DNA of 64,000 nt from Dickeya aquatica (GTDB lineage: Bacteria > Pseudomonadota > Gammaproteobacteria > Enterobacterales > Enterobacteriaceae). The position numbers and the translations under genes were made by a program. The stretch covers positions 3,596,001 through 3,660,000 of the forward strand of contig NZ_LT615367.1 in assembly GCF_900095885.1 (NCBI RefSeq). Direction: 5' to 3'. The notes beneath the pieces were generated by a model. It was not told the origin of the DNA, did no database searches, and saw only the letters and a program-made list of their open reading frames with translations. Positions 38,252 to 47,577 of this stretch are shown here, piece by piece; within the stretch, counting starts at the first letter, position 1, and each line of letters starts with the position of its first letter.

Positions 38252-40324
38252 ATGATGACAGGTTCTTCATGGAATACGGAAAGTCTGTTTCAGGCTATTC
38301 TTGACCGTTGTCCGGTAGGCATTGCCGTTATCAGTTATGACGGAAACTATGTCACCGTTAACCCCGCCTATAGCGCTATCTATGGTTACACCCAGGAAGA
38401 AATGATTAACCATCGCTTTACGATGGTGTTCCCCGAGTCCGCCCATGCATCCGTACTGGCTCGCCACCAGAACTTTTTGGATAATGGCGGCAGCTTAGGT
38501 GGAGAATGGACGGTGATGCGTCGCGATGGCACCGTCCTGACCGTGTGGTCTGAATCGGTTCCTTTTGCACAGCAAGGTTCTCGTGCCGACAGGCTGGTAT
38601 ACGTACTTGATATTACCGAACGGCAAAAAGCCCGTGAACAAATGAAGATAGCCGCCGCTGTTTATGAAAGCAGTCAGGAAGCCATCATCGTCACCGATAC
38701 CAGCAATCGAATTATTGCTATCAACCCGGCCTTCACCCGCCTGACCGGCTATAGCGCCACGGACATCGTCGGCCAGCAGGCCAATATGCTGCGTTCACCA
38801 CGACACGATCCCGCGTTCTATGATGCGATGTGGCAAACCATACACGCAGAAGGGCTGTGGATGGGGGAAATGTGGGATCGCAAGAAAGACGGCAGCGATT
38901 TTCTCAAAGAGATGACCATCAATGTGGTGAAGGACAGTGCAGGCAATCCTCTGAACTATGTGGGTATGTTCTCCGACATCACCCAGCGCAAAAAACAAGA
39001 AGAGCTCATCTGGCGGCAGGCTAACTACGATGCCGTAACCACGTTACCAAACCGCCATATGTTTCAGGACAACCTCGAGCGTGCCGTTGAACGCGCCAGG
39101 CTGAGTGGCAAGCCGATGGCGCTGATGCTGATAGACCTCGATCATTTCAAATCCGTCAACGACAGCCTGGGACACAGCGCAGGCGATGCGCTGCTGCTTG
39201 CCGTCTCAACGCGCATTACCGAGTATGTGCAGGGAGTCGATACCCTCGCTCGCCTCGGGGGAGATGAGTTTGCCATTATCCTGACCGATCTTATCCGCCT
39301 CGACGATAGCGAGCGCATGGCCAGAACCCTGCTCGAACAACTGGCACAACCGTTCGACATTGAAGGCGAAAGCATGCTGGTTTCGGCAAGTATCGGTATT
39401 GCCTTTTTCCCCAATGACAGCGACACACTGGACAACTTATTCAAAAATGCTGACCAGGCGATGTATGCCGCCAAAAGTGCCGGACGTAACTGCTTTCACT
39501 ATTACACTCCCGCCCTGCACCAGGCTGCGCGCGCACGCCTGCGCATGACCAGCGATCTGCGCAATGCCATTGCCCATGAGCAGTTCGAGGTTTACTACCA
39601 GCCTATCATTGAGCTTGCCACCCATCGGGTGGTTAAAGCCGAGGCGCTGGTACGCTGGCATCATCCCACTCGCGGCATGGTCAGCCCGGCGGAGTTTATT
39701 CCCCTGGCCGAAGAGACCGGTATGATAGTTCCGCTCGGTGACTGGATAGCCCGCCAGGCGATTCACCAGCTCGCACAGTGGCGCAAACAGTTCGATGCCC
39801 ATTTTCAGGTCGCCATTAACCAGTCTCCCATTCAGTTACGCTGTAAAGACTTTGCCGATATGGACTGGGTTCAAGAGCTGGCACGGCAAGAACTGGATGG
39901 TAGCGCCGTGATAATCGAAATTACCGAGGGGTTGCTGCTGAATGCAGAATCGCGGGTAAACAACAACCTGCACCTGTTTCGCGAAGCCGGTATACAAATC
40001 GCCATCGATGATTTCGGCACCGGTTATTCGTCGCTTGCCTATCTCAGAAAATTCGATATCGACTGCCTGAAAATCGATCGCTCTTTTATTGAAGACCTTG
40101 AAGGCGTCGGGTTCGAGCTGTGCGTGGCTATTGTCGCCATGGCACACAGCCTGGGCCTGAAAGTCGTGGCCGAAGGCGTCGAAACACCGCAACAGTGCAG
40201 CACGCTGGCACGCATCGGTTGCGACTATGCCCAGGGATTCCTGTTTTCGCGCCCGGTTCCGGCATGTGAGTTTACCGCCATGTTACAAGCCACGGCCAAC
40301 ACCTCGTTGACCAAATCACAATAG
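38252..40324 (+). CDS. PAS-PAS-GGDEF-EAL cyclic-di-GMP protein
   Basis: A 690-residue soluble protein with two PAS domains (about 12-120 and 135-245; the second has a PAC segment NPLNYVGMFSDITQRK), a GGDEF domain (about 260-420) and an EAL domain (about 430-680). The cyclase loop LARLGGDEFAI is intact. The RxxD inhibition site five residues before it reads QGVD, so product feedback is probably lost. The phosphodiesterase motifs AEALVRWHHP, EITEG, and DDFGTGYSSLAYLRKF with KIDRSFI are also intact, so both activities are possible. Such proteins tune motility and biofilm. No membrane segment is present, so the PAS domains probably sense a cytoplasmic cue. GAGGTG precedes two adjacent ATGs. Confidence 0.93.
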   Translation: MMTGSSWNTESLFQAILDRCPVGIAVISYDGNYVTVNPAYSAIYGYTQEEMINHRFTMVFPESAHASVLARHQNFLDNGGSLGGEWTVMRRDGTVLTVWSESVPFAQQGSRADRLVYVLDITERQKAREQMKIAAAVYESSQEAIIVTDTSNRIIAINPAFTRLTGYSATDIVGQQANMLRSPRHDPAFYDAMWQTIHAEGLWMGEMWDRKKDGSDFLKEMTINVVKDSAGNPLNYVGMFSDITQRKKQEELIWRQANYDAVTTLPNRHMFQDNLERAVERARLSGKPMALMLIDLDHFKSVNDSLGHSAGDALLLAVSTRITEYVQGVDTLARLGGDEFAIILTDLIRLDDSERMARTLLEQLAQPFDIEGESMLVSASIGIAFFPNDSDTLDNLFKNADQAMYAAKSAGRNCFHYYTPALHQAARARLRMTSDLRNAIAHEQFEVYYQPIIELATHRVVKAEALVRWHHPTRGMVSPAEFIPLAEETGMIVPLGDWIARQAIHQLAQWRKQFDAHFQVAINQSPIQLRCKDFADMDWVQELARQELDGSAVIIEITEGLLLNAESRVNNNLHLFREAGIQIAIDDFGTGYSSLAYLRKFDIDCLKIDRSFIEDLEGVGFELCVAIVAMAHSLGLKVVAEGVETPQQCSTLARIGCDYAQGFLFSRPVPACEFTAMLQATANTSLTKSQ

Positions 40325-40374
40325 GCCGCTGGCAACACCTAAGATAAAGGTGGCCACACGATAAGATGACCAAA

Positions 40375-41400
40375 CTATGATGAAAACAGGCCATCAGCGG
40401 CATCATCCGGCAGTCGGCCTTCACGACGCCGCTGCTGATAGCTGTGCTCAAACGTTTGCATACCGAATTGACTCCCGGTTTGCAGCAGGCTGAGTAACTG
40501 ATGCGTTTTTCCTTCACGAATCAGGTGACTGACCGCCGGTGTCGCTATCAACACCTCAAATAATGCCACACGCCCGCCGCCAGAGGCGGGCAGTAATTTT
40601 TGCGCAACCACGGCTTGCAGGCTGGCGGCCAGTTGTGTGCGAACAAATGCCCTTTCTTCTGCGGGGAACACCTCCACCAGCCGTTCTACCGCGTGAACCG
40701 CACGGCGGGTATGCAGCGTCGCCAGCACCAGATGGCCGGTTTCGGCTGCCGTTAATGCCAGCTGGATAGTTTCCCGGTCACGCAGTTCACCCAGTAACAG
40801 CACGTCCGGGTCTTCACGCAGCGCCGCCCGCAACGCACTGCTGAAACCCTCGCTATGCCGGCCAATTTCCCGCTGCTGAATAAGACACTGCTGACCGCGA
40901 TGCAAAAACTCAATCGGGTCTTCCAGTGTGATGATATGACGCGCACAGCGGTGATTCAGTGCGGCCACCATCGCTGCAAGCGTTGTCGATTTCCCGCTGC
41001 CGGTCGCCCCTGTCACCAGCATCAGGCCATCGGTACAGTTCAGCAACGTCTCCAGCACTGGCGGCGCACTCAACGCCGCCAAGTCCGGTGGCTGAGCGGG
41101 TATAAGACGCAAAGCAATCGACACCCCCAGACGCTGCATAAACAGGTTCGCTCTCAGGCGCGTGCCGTCTGGCAATGTCAGTGCACAATCGGTTTGCCCG
41201 TATTGTTGCAATTGTTGCTCGCAGGCAGGTTCGAGCCAATTGCGATACCACCTCTCAAGATCCGCATGCTGCAACGAAGGCGTACGGGCATCGGCCACCA
41301 GCGCACCATTAATGCGGCATACCGGCGGATAACCGCTACACAGGTGCAGATCGGAAGCATTCTGTTTTACACTAGACCTCACCCATTCACTCACATCCAT
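40375..41400 (-). CDS. yggR: PilT-like retraction ATPase YggR
   Basis: A 341-residue type II/IV secretion ATPase of the PilT branch. The ATG at 41398-41400 follows AGGAGG, giving MDVSEWVRSSVKQNASDLHL. Walker A is TGATGSGKST, the Asp box is LEDPIEF, and Walker B with the His box is LLLGELRDRETIQLALTAAE followed by HLVLATLHT. PilT normally powers type IV pilus retraction; in enterics without the main pilus operon this orphan copy beside yggS has no clear role. Its start is only 21 bp from the divergent yggS start. Confidence 0.92.
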   Translation of the reverse strand: MDVSEWVRSSVKQNASDLHLCSGYPPVCRINGALVADARTPSLQHADLERWYRNWLEPACEQQLQQYGQTDCALTLPDGTRLRANLFMQRLGVSIALRLIPAQPPDLAALSAPPVLETLLNCTDGLMLVTGATGSGKSTTLAAMVAALNHRCARHIITLEDPIEFLHRGQQCLIQQREIGRHSEGFSSALRAALREDPDVLLLGELRDRETIQLALTAAETGHLVLATLHTRRAVHAVERLVEVFPAEERAFVRTQLAASLQAVVAQKLLPASGGGRVALFEVLIATPAVSHLIREGKTHQLLSLLQTGSQFGMQTFEHSYQQRRREGRLPDDAADGLFSS

Positions 41401-41421
41401 TGACTGGCCTCCTGAATCATC

Positions 41422-42141
41422 ATGACGACAACAATCGTGCAGCAAAATCTACAGGACGTGCGGCAAAGAATCCTGAACGCCGCAGCACAATGCGGGCGTG
41501 CGCCAGAAAACATTACTCTGCTTGCCGTTAGCAAAACCAAACCTGTGAGCGCCCTCGAAGAAGCCATTGCCGCGGGTCAGCGGGCATTTGGCGAAAACTA
41601 CGTGCAGGAAGGCTGCGAAAAGGTGCGCTATTTTCAAACGCACCACCCGGAACTGGCGCTGGAGTGGCATTTCATCGGGCCATTGCAGTCCAATAAAAGC
41701 CGGGCGGTGGCCGAGCACTTTGACTGGTGCCATACCATTGACAGGCTGCGTATTGCCCAACGCCTGAGTGAACAGCGCCCGGCGCATTTACCGCCGCTAA
41801 ATGTGTTACTTCAGGTCAATATCAGCGAAGAAGCGAGCAAATCCGGCGTACTGGCTGGTGACTTGCCAGCACTCGCCGCTGGCGTTGCCCGGCTGGCGAA
41901 TGTGCGGCTGCGCGGGCTGATGGCCATTCCTGCGCCCCAGACAGACCACGCGCACCAGTTGGCGGTATTTCGCCAAATGACCGAACTTTTTCTGCAACTT
42001 AATGCGGATTATGGCACTTTGGATACCTTATCGATGGGCATGACCGACGACATGGCGGCGGCAATAGAAGCAGGCAGCACGCTGGTTCGCATCGGCACGG
42101 CCATTTTTGGTGCGCGTGATTACGCCACCCCGGCCTCTTAA
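41422..42141 (+). CDS. yggS: PLP homeostasis protein YggS (PLPBP)
   Basis: A 239-residue single-domain fold-type III PLP protein (E. coli 234) that carries PLP without catalysis and maintains B6 and amino-acid homeostasis. The PLP lysine is in LLAVSKTKP. The conserved FGENYVQEG, WHFIGPLQSNK and LSMGMTDDM(A) phosphate-binding motifs are present. It is divergent from yggR and heads the yggS-proC-yggT-yggU-rdgB-hemW run. Confidence 0.97.
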   Translation: MTTTIVQQNLQDVRQRILNAAAQCGRAPENITLLAVSKTKPVSALEEAIAAGQRAFGENYVQEGCEKVRYFQTHHPELALEWHFIGPLQSNKSRAVAEHFDWCHTIDRLRIAQRLSEQRPAHLPPLNVLLQVNISEEASKSGVLAGDLPALAAGVARLANVRLRGLMAIPAPQTDHAHQLAVFRQMTELFLQLNADYGTLDTLSMGMTDDMAAAIEAGSTLVRIGTAIFGARDYATPAS

Positions 42142-42179
42142 CGCCAGATAACCACAGACAGACCAACAGCGAGAATTCG

Positions 42180-43001
42180 ATGGAACACCGTAAAATAGCC
42201 TTTATCGGCGCAGGGAACATGGCACAGGCGATTATTGCCGGGCTGATGGACAGCGGCTATCCCGCTGACCATATCTGCGTCAGCGCCCCTTCCACCACGC
42301 ACCGCGATGCGCTGGCTGCCCGTTACGGCACCACCAGCCTGAGTGACAATGTGGCCTGCGCCCGCGCAGCCGATGTGGTGGTACTGGCCGTGAAACCGCA
42401 ATTGATGGCGGGCGTCTGTGAGGCACTGGCACCGCATGTGGATTTCAGTGGCAAGCTGGTGTTGTCGATTGCCGCAGGCGTCAGTGTCGCGCGTTTTCGT
42501 CAGTTGCTGGGGGCGTCTCTCAATATCGTGCGCATTATGCCCAATACACCGTCGCTGGTGGGCAAGGGGATGAGCGGGCTGTTCGCCCCCGCCGGGGTGA
42601 ACGACGCCGATCGCGCCTTCGCCGCCGGGCTAATGGAGAGCGTCGGGAAGTTGTGCTGGGTTGCCGACGAGTCGCAGATTAACGGCGTGATTGCCGCCGC
42701 AGGTAGCGCTCCTGCTTATTTCTTCCTGTTTATGGAAGCCATGCAGCAAGAGGCGATGCGCCAGGGGTTTGATGCCGATACCGCGCGCCTGCTGGTGCAG
42801 CAAGCGGCCAGCGGTGCGGCCGCATTAGTCGAAGCCAGCCCGGATGTTGCGCTGTCACAACTGCGCGAAAACGTCACTTCCAAAGGCGGCACCACCGCCG
42901 AGGCGCTGCGCGTGTTTAATGAACGCCAGCTCGGCCAGGCCGTCGCCGATGCCATGCAGGCGGCGGTACACCGGGCACAAGAAATGGAATCGCTGTTCTG
43001 A
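42180..43001 (+). CDS. proC: Pyrroline-5-carboxylate reductase
   Basis: A 273-residue decameric-type enzyme that reduces 1-pyrroline-5-carboxylate to proline with NAD(P)H. The N-terminal Rossmann motif is FIGAGNMAQAIIAG. The P5CR signature is present near the C-terminus (LRENVTSKGGTTAEALRVF, split at positions ~222-240), with MPNTPSLVGKGMSG in the middle. It sits between yggS and yggT, an arrangement common in bacteria, whereas E. coli K-12 has proC elsewhere. Confidence 0.97.
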   Translation: MEHRKIAFIGAGNMAQAIIAGLMDSGYPADHICVSAPSTTHRDALAARYGTTSLSDNVACARAADVVVLAVKPQLMAGVCEALAPHVDFSGKLVLSIAAGVSVARFRQLLGASLNIVRIMPNTPSLVGKGMSGLFAPAGVNDADRAFAAGLMESVGKLCWVADESQINGVIAAAGSAPAYFFLFMEAMQQEAMRQGFDADTARLLVQQAASGAAALVEASPDVALSQLRENVTSKGGTTAEALRVFNERQLGQAVADAMQAAVHRAQEMESLF

Positions 43002-43044
43002 TTGCTGTCTGAAACGTGACTTTTACTGAAGGAATGACCGTCTT

Positions 43045-43599
43045 ATGTTGACCCTGACTTTTTTGGTCAAGACCCTGCTTGACCTGTACGTGATGGTACT
43101 GTTACTGCGTATCTGGATGCAGTGGACACGCAGTGATTTTTACAACCCGCTGGCGCAGTTCGTGGTCAAACTCACTCAGCCGATTATCGGGCCGTTGCGC
43201 CGCATCATCCCCTCGCTTGGGCCTATCGACAGCGCCTCGTTACTGCTGGCTTTTTTACTCACCACGCTGAAATACCCGCTGTTGCTGTTAATTCAGGTCG
43301 GCTCACTCTCGTTAAGCCCGATTAATCTGGTGGTCGGGTTACTGGCATTGTTGAAGTCTGCCGGTTATCTGGTGTTCTGGGTGGTGATTATCCGCTCGCT
43401 GATGAGCTGGGTCAGTCAGGGCCGCAGCCCGGTAGACTACATGCTCCACCAGTTAACCGAACCGCTAATGAGCCCTTTCCGGCGTATTTTACCGGCCACC
43501 GGCGGGCTGGATTTCGCACCAATGGCATTGATTCTGGTGCTTTATCTGCTTAACTACCTCGGCATGGACTTTTTCCCGGGGCTGTGGTTTTTGCTGTGA
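43045..43599 (+). CDS. yggT: YggT family membrane protein
   Basis: A 184-residue inner-membrane protein with two YggT/CcmK-like repeats: each has a hydrophobic helix followed by a conserved RP/LxxPF/PLRRIIP segment ([20 protein letters not shown] and [20 protein letters not shown]). About four transmembrane helices. Some homologues affect osmotic tolerance or envelope function; the molecular activity is not established. The next gene overlaps its stop. Confidence 0.93.
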   Translation: MLTLTFLVKTLLDLYVMVLLLRIWMQWTRSDFYNPLAQFVVKLTQPIIGPLRRIIPSLGPIDSASLLLAFLLTTLKYPLLLLIQVGSLSLSPINLVVGLLALLKSAGYLVFWVVIIRSLMSWVSQGRSPVDYMLHQLTEPLMSPFRRILPATGGLDFAPMALILVLYLLNYLGMDFFPGLWFLL

Positions 43600-43886
43600 G
43601 TGCCATCAGTCATTGCGAAGACGGGCTGGTGATTCGGCTGTATATTCAGCCGAAAGCCAGCCGTGACCAGATTGTCGGGCTGCATGGCGATGAGCTGAAA
43701 GTCGCCATCACGGCTCCACCGGTAGATGGGCAGGCCAATGCCCACTTAATCAAATTCCTCGCCAAACAATTTCGTGTGGCCAAAGGCTGCGTGAAAATTG
43801 AAAAGGGCGAGCTCGGGCGTCACAAACAGATTAGAATCATCGCCCCGCAGGCCATCCCGACGGATATCGCGGGTCTTATCCCCTGA
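43596..43886 (+). CDS. yggU: YggU family (DUF167) protein
   Basis: A 96-residue protein (E. coli 96) with the DUF167 core [18 protein letters not shown] and [20 protein letters not shown]. Fold known, function unknown. The GTG at 43596-43598 overlaps the yggT TGA (GTGA) and gives the family length; a frame extension of four codons lies inside yggT. It belongs to the yggS-to-hemW run. Confidence 0.93.
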   Translation: MSAISHCEDGLVIRLYIQPKASRDQIVGLHGDELKVAITAPPVDGQANAHLIKFLAKQFRVAKGCVKIEKGELGRHKQIRIIAPQAIPTDIAGLIP

Positions 43887-43917
43887 GTACCTTCTTCAAA
43901 CAGTGCAGGAAAAACAG

Positions 43918-44511
43918 ATGCAACAAGTGGTGTTAGCGACCGGTAATGCCGGTAAAGTGCGTGAACTCGCCGGTCTGTTGGCAGATTTCGGTCTTGATGT
44001 GGTGGCACAAACCGCGCTGGGTGTCGATTCTGCCGAAGAAACCGGTTTGACCTTTATCGAAAATGCCATTCTCAAAGCGCGCCACGCCGCCCGTGCAACC
44101 GGTTTGCCTGCCATCGCCGATGACTCGGGGCTTGCCGTTGATGCGCTGGGCGGTGCGCCGGGTATTTATTCGGCACGCTATGCCGGTGAAGAAGCCAGTG
44201 ATAGCGAAAACCTGGAAAAACTGCTGATTGCGCTGAAAGCGGTGGCGGATGAACGCCGTCAGGCCAGTTTCCACTGTGTTCTGGTGTACCTGCGCCACGC
44301 CGATGACCCAACGCCGCTGGTGTGCCACGGCAACTGGCAGGGCGTCATCACCCGTGCACCGTCTGGCACGGGCGGTTTTGGTTACGACCCAATTTTCTTC
44401 GTACCGGCTCTTGGGAAAACCGCAGCGGAACTGAGCCGGGAAGAGAAGCATGCCCATTCGCACCGGGGGCAGGCGCTGCGTCAGTTACTGGATGCACTAA
44501 ACCATGCTTAA
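43918..44511 (+). CDS. rdgB: XTP/dITP diphosphatase RdgB
   Basis: A 197-residue house-cleaning enzyme (same length as E. coli) that hydrolyses dITP, dXTP and dHAPTP-like non-canonical purine triphosphates, preventing their incorporation into DNA. It starts [17 protein letters not shown] after AGGA. Signatures [21 protein letters not shown] and [11 protein letters not shown] line the substrate pocket. It overlaps hemW by 8 bases. Confidence 0.98.
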   Translation: MQQVVLATGNAGKVRELAGLLADFGLDVVAQTALGVDSAEETGLTFIENAILKARHAARATGLPAIADDSGLAVDALGGAPGIYSARYAGEEASDSENLEKLLIALKAVADERRQASFHCVLVYLRHADDPTPLVCHGNWQGVITRAPSGTGGFGYDPIFFVPALGKTAAELSREEKHAHSHRGQALRQLLDALNHA

Positions 44512-45643
44512 GCTGCCGCCACTGAGCCTGTACATCCACATTCCCTGGTGTGTGCAAAAGTGCCCGTATTGCGACTTCAACTCCCACGCGCTCAAAGGTG
44601 AGGTGCCGCACGATGATTACGTGGCGCACCTGCTGGCCGACCTTGATGCTGACCTGCCGCTGGCAAGCCATCGCCCTGTGCACAGCATTTTTATTGGCGG
44701 CGGCACGCCCAGCCTGCTCAGCGCCCGTGCGATGCAGCAACTGCTCGATGGCGTGCGGGCGCGCCTGCCGCTGTCTGCAACGGCAGAAATCACCATGGAA
44801 GCCAACCCCGGCACGGTGGAAGCCGACCGGTTTAGCGGCTACCAGCAGGCGGGTATCAACCGCATTTCTATCGGCGTGCAGAGTTTCAGCGCAGAGAAAC
44901 TCACCCGGCTTGGGCGCATTCACGGCCCGCAGGAAGCCATACGCGCCGCCCATCTGGCAGCAAGCCTCGGGCTTGGCAGCTTCAATCTCGATTTGATGCA
45001 TGGCCTGCCCGATCAGTCACTGGATGAAGCGCTCGATGACCTGCGTCAGGCAATAGCGCTCAACCCGCCGCACCTGTCGTGGTATCAGTTAACCATTGAG
45101 CCGAATACCCTGTTCGGCTCACGCCCGCCGGTGCTGCCGGACGATGACGCGCTGTGGGAGATTTTCGAGCAAGGCCACCGCCTGCTCAGTGACGCCGGAT
45201 ATCAGCAATACGAAACATCGGCCTATGCAAAGCCAGGCTATCAATGCCAGCACAACCTGAACTACTGGCGTTTTGGCGATTACCTTGGCATCGGCTGTGG
45301 CGCGCATGGCAAACTGACGTTTGAAGATGGCCGCATTATGCGCACAGTAAAAACCCGTCACCCACGCGGTTACATGCAGGGCAACTACCTGCAACAGTGC
45401 AACGACGTCGCCATGAGTGAGCGGCCATTCGAGTTTTTCATGAACCGCTTTCGCCTGCTGGAGCCTGCGCCACGCGCCGATTTCACCGCCTATACCGGTG
45501 TGGCACAAAGTGCCATTGCGCACCAGATTGACGCCGCACTGGCACAAGGCTACCTGACGCAAACCCCGCAGCACTGGCAGGTGACGGCGCATGGCAAACT
45601 GTTTCTGAATTCGCTATTGGAGCAGTTTCTTAACGAAGAGTAG
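44504..45643 (+). CDS. hemW: HemW, radical-SAM haem chaperone (HemN-like)
   Basis: A 379-residue radical SAM protein. The cluster motif is in [21 protein letters not shown] (Cx3Cx2C, read across two pieces). GGGTPSLL and MEANPGTVE follow in the TIM barrel, with the HemN C-terminal domain (about 300-375). HemW-type proteins bind and deliver haem and lack coproporphyrinogen oxidase activity; older annotations call it oxygen-independent coproporphyrinogen III oxidase. It overlaps rdgB. Confidence 0.95.
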   Translation: MLKLPPLSLYIHIPWCVQKCPYCDFNSHALKGEVPHDDYVAHLLADLDADLPLASHRPVHSIFIGGGTPSLLSARAMQQLLDGVRARLPLSATAEITMEANPGTVEADRFSGYQQAGINRISIGVQSFSAEKLTRLGRIHGPQEAIRAAHLAASLGLGSFNLDLMHGLPDQSLDEALDDLRQAIALNPPHLSWYQLTIEPNTLFGSRPPVLPDDDALWEIFEQGHRLLSDAGYQQYETSAYAKPGYQCQHNLNYWRFGDYLGIGCGAHGKLTFEDGRIMRTVKTRHPRGYMQGNYLQQCNDVAMSERPFEFFMNRFRLLEPAPRADFTAYTGVAQSAIAHQIDAALAQGYLTQTPQHWQVTAHGKLFLNSLLEQFLNEE

Positions 45644-45681
45644 TGCGGCATACAACACCACGACAAGTAAGGTAAAACACC

Positions 45682-45810
45682 ATGAAAACCCTCGCATTAT
45701 TGGTTGCCACCGTGTTGATGGCAGCAACACTGAGCGGTTGTAACACCGCGCGCGGTTTCGGTCAGGATGTGCAAAAACTCGGTAGCACCATCTCCCATTC
45801 CGCCAGTTGA
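45682..45810 (+). CDS. ecnA: Entericidin A-like small lipoprotein
   Basis: A 42-residue lipoprotein. The signal peptide MKTLALLVATVLMAATL ends in the lipobox LSGC, followed by NTARGFGQDVQKLG and a short Ser/Ala end. This closely matches entericidin A (CNTARGFGEDIKHLG). E. coli ecnA and ecnB form an antidote/toxin pair next to efp. Here only one copy is seen, after hemW, with no EcnB partner in sight, so whether it is the antidote or a solitary member is unclear. TAAGG lies about 9 bases before the ATG. Confidence 0.85.
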   Translation: MKTLALLVATVLMAATLSGCNTARGFGQDVQKLGSTISHSAS

Positions 45811-45875
45811 GCGAATGCCGCTCGCTCAGGGGCGGCATCAACAGCGAACAGCCGCGGGGGCGTATCGGGCCTGCG

Positions 45876-46331
45876 CTATCCGGCGGTGCGCATCGGGACA
45901 TGAGGAATGCCATCCTCATCGTAGCCTGCGCCACACACCACAAAACCAAACTGCTGATAGAATGCTTGCAAGTGCGCCTGTGCCGACAGGTAATGCGCCC
46001 GCCCCGGCCAGTGGCGCGTGCAGGCCGCCTGTGCGTGCATCAGCAACTGCTGACCAAGCTGCTGGCCACGCACCTCCTGTGCCACCACCACCCGGCCAAT
46101 CGTTACCGCATTCTGCCCGTCATGAGGAGCCAGCAAACGTGCGCAGGCTATCAGGCGGCCATTTTGCCAGCCAGTAATATGGCGGTGGCCGTCTATCAAA
46201 TCCAGCCCGTCCAGATCCTGATACGCACAGCGTTGCTCAACCACAAACGCCTGACTACGCAGACGCAAAATGTCATACAGCGCGTAAACATTCAGGTCTT
46301 TCACACCCCAGTCATGCCAAATCAGACTCAT
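45876..46331 (-). CDS. elaA: ElaA-family GNAT acetyltransferase
   Basis: A 151-residue GNAT protein (E. coli ElaA 153). The ATG at 46329-46331 follows GGAG. The conserved start WHDWGVKDLNVYALYDILRLR, RSQAFVVEQRCAYQDLDG, and the acetyl-CoA loop VTIGRVVVAQEVRGQQLGQQL (split around residues 87-107) are present, with HLQAFYQQFGF near the end. The acceptor is unknown. It lies 10 bp after the lplT stop, probably the last gene of aas-lplT-elaA. Confidence 0.9.
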   Translation of the reverse strand: MSLIWHDWGVKDLNVYALYDILRLRSQAFVVEQRCAYQDLDGLDLIDGHRHITGWQNGRLIACARLLAPHDGQNAVTIGRVVVAQEVRGQQLGQQLLMHAQAACTRHWPGRAHYLSAQAHLQAFYQQFGFVVCGAGYDEDGIPHVPMRTAG

Positions 46332-46341
46332 CGCTACTCCG

Positions 46342-47577
46342 TTATTCGCGGCCCGCACGGCCTTTTTGCGCGCCATACCGCCTCTGCGTCAGTTGCATCC
46401 ATCCCCACAGCGCCACTATCGACAGAGCAAAGAGCGCCCCGAAAACGCAACCAATCACCCGCACGGGTACCCCGAGTTTCACCGCCAGTGAATAGAGTGC
46501 CAGCATCAGCAACATGGCGGTATTTTCACCCAGATTTTGTACCGCAATGGCATTGCCCGCCCCAACACTTTGCTGGCCCCGCGCCTGTAATAATGCATTT
46601 AGCGGCACGATAAAAAAGCCGCCCAGCGCCCCCAGCAGCAGCAGGCAGGTATAGGCACTGATAAGGCTGTGCTGAAGGGTAAACACCACCACCATCACCC
46701 CAATCAACACGCCAGCAGGCAGACAACGGCGCACGGTTTCCAGCGTCACCAGCCTGCCTGCCGCCGCCGCCCCGATGACAATCCCCACCGCCACCATCGC
46801 GTTAAGCAATGTCGGTGTCGAATTATCATGGATACCCAGAGCCAGCGGCACCCACAGCACCAGTAAGAAACGCAGCGTGACGCCCGCGCCCCAAAACATA
46901 CTGGTGCCAACCAGTGAAAAACGGGTTTCACCGTCACGCCATAGCTGGCGACAGGCTGAGAAAAATGCCTGGGTCATCCGTAACGGACGCCACGATACAC
47001 CGGGGCGGGCTGCCGCAAGCCGAGGGATCATCACATTGGCGGCCAGCGCAATCGCGTAAGCCAGCGCACACACCAGCAACGCGCCATACAGATGCCAGTC
47101 AGCCAGAAGGCCTCCGGCGACAGAGCCGGTGAGGATAGCCGCAATGGTTGAGGCTTCCATCAGGCCATTGGCTTTGACCAGCTGACCGCCGTGAGTGATT
47201 TCGCCCAAAATACCGTACTTGGCCGGCGAATAGGCCGCGGCCCCCACGCCAACCAGCGTATAGCCCAAAAACGGATTACCCCCCAGCGCAATCAGCGAGG
47301 CACCGGTCAGTTTTAGCGCGTTGGCCAACATCATCACCCGGCCCTTGGCAACGCTATCGGCAAACTGGCCGACAAACGGCGCGAGCACGATATAGGCAGC
47401 GACAAACCCCATCTGTAAAAACGGCTGGCTCCATTCGGGGTAAGCCTGAGATTTCACCAGCGCCAGTGTGGCAAACAACAGGGCATTATCCCCAAAGGCA
47501 GAAAAAAACTGCGCCACCATTACCGCGTTCATGCCTCGGGAAAACAGAGAATCGGTCGTCGTGCGTGTCCCCGTCAT
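46342..47577 (-). CDS. lplT: Lysophospholipid transporter LplT
   Basis: A 411-residue major-facilitator protein with 12 predicted helices that flips lysophospholipids across the inner membrane to Aas for re-acylation. The ATG at 47575-47577 overlaps the aas stop (ATGA) and gives [48 protein letters not shown] and [10 protein letters not shown] are conserved. Together with Aas it recycles 2-acyl lysophosphatidylethanolamine. Confidence 0.95.
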   Translation of the reverse strand: MTGTRTTTDSLFSRGMNAVMVAQFFSAFGDNALLFATLALVKSQAYPEWSQPFLQMGFVAAYIVLAPFVGQFADSVAKGRVMMLANALKLTGASLIALGGNPFLGYTLVGVGAAAYSPAKYGILGEITHGGQLVKANGLMEASTIAAILTGSVAGGLLADWHLYGALLVCALAYAIALAANVMIPRLAAARPGVSWRPLRMTQAFFSACRQLWRDGETRFSLVGTSMFWGAGVTLRFLLVLWVPLALGIHDNSTPTLLNAMVAVGIVIGAAAAGRLVTLETVRRCLPAGVLIGVMVVVFTLQHSLISAYTCLLLLGALGGFFIVPLNALLQARGQQSVGAGNAIAVQNLGENTAMLLMLALYSLAVKLGVPVRVIGCVFGALFALSIVALWGWMQLTQRRYGAQKGRAGRE

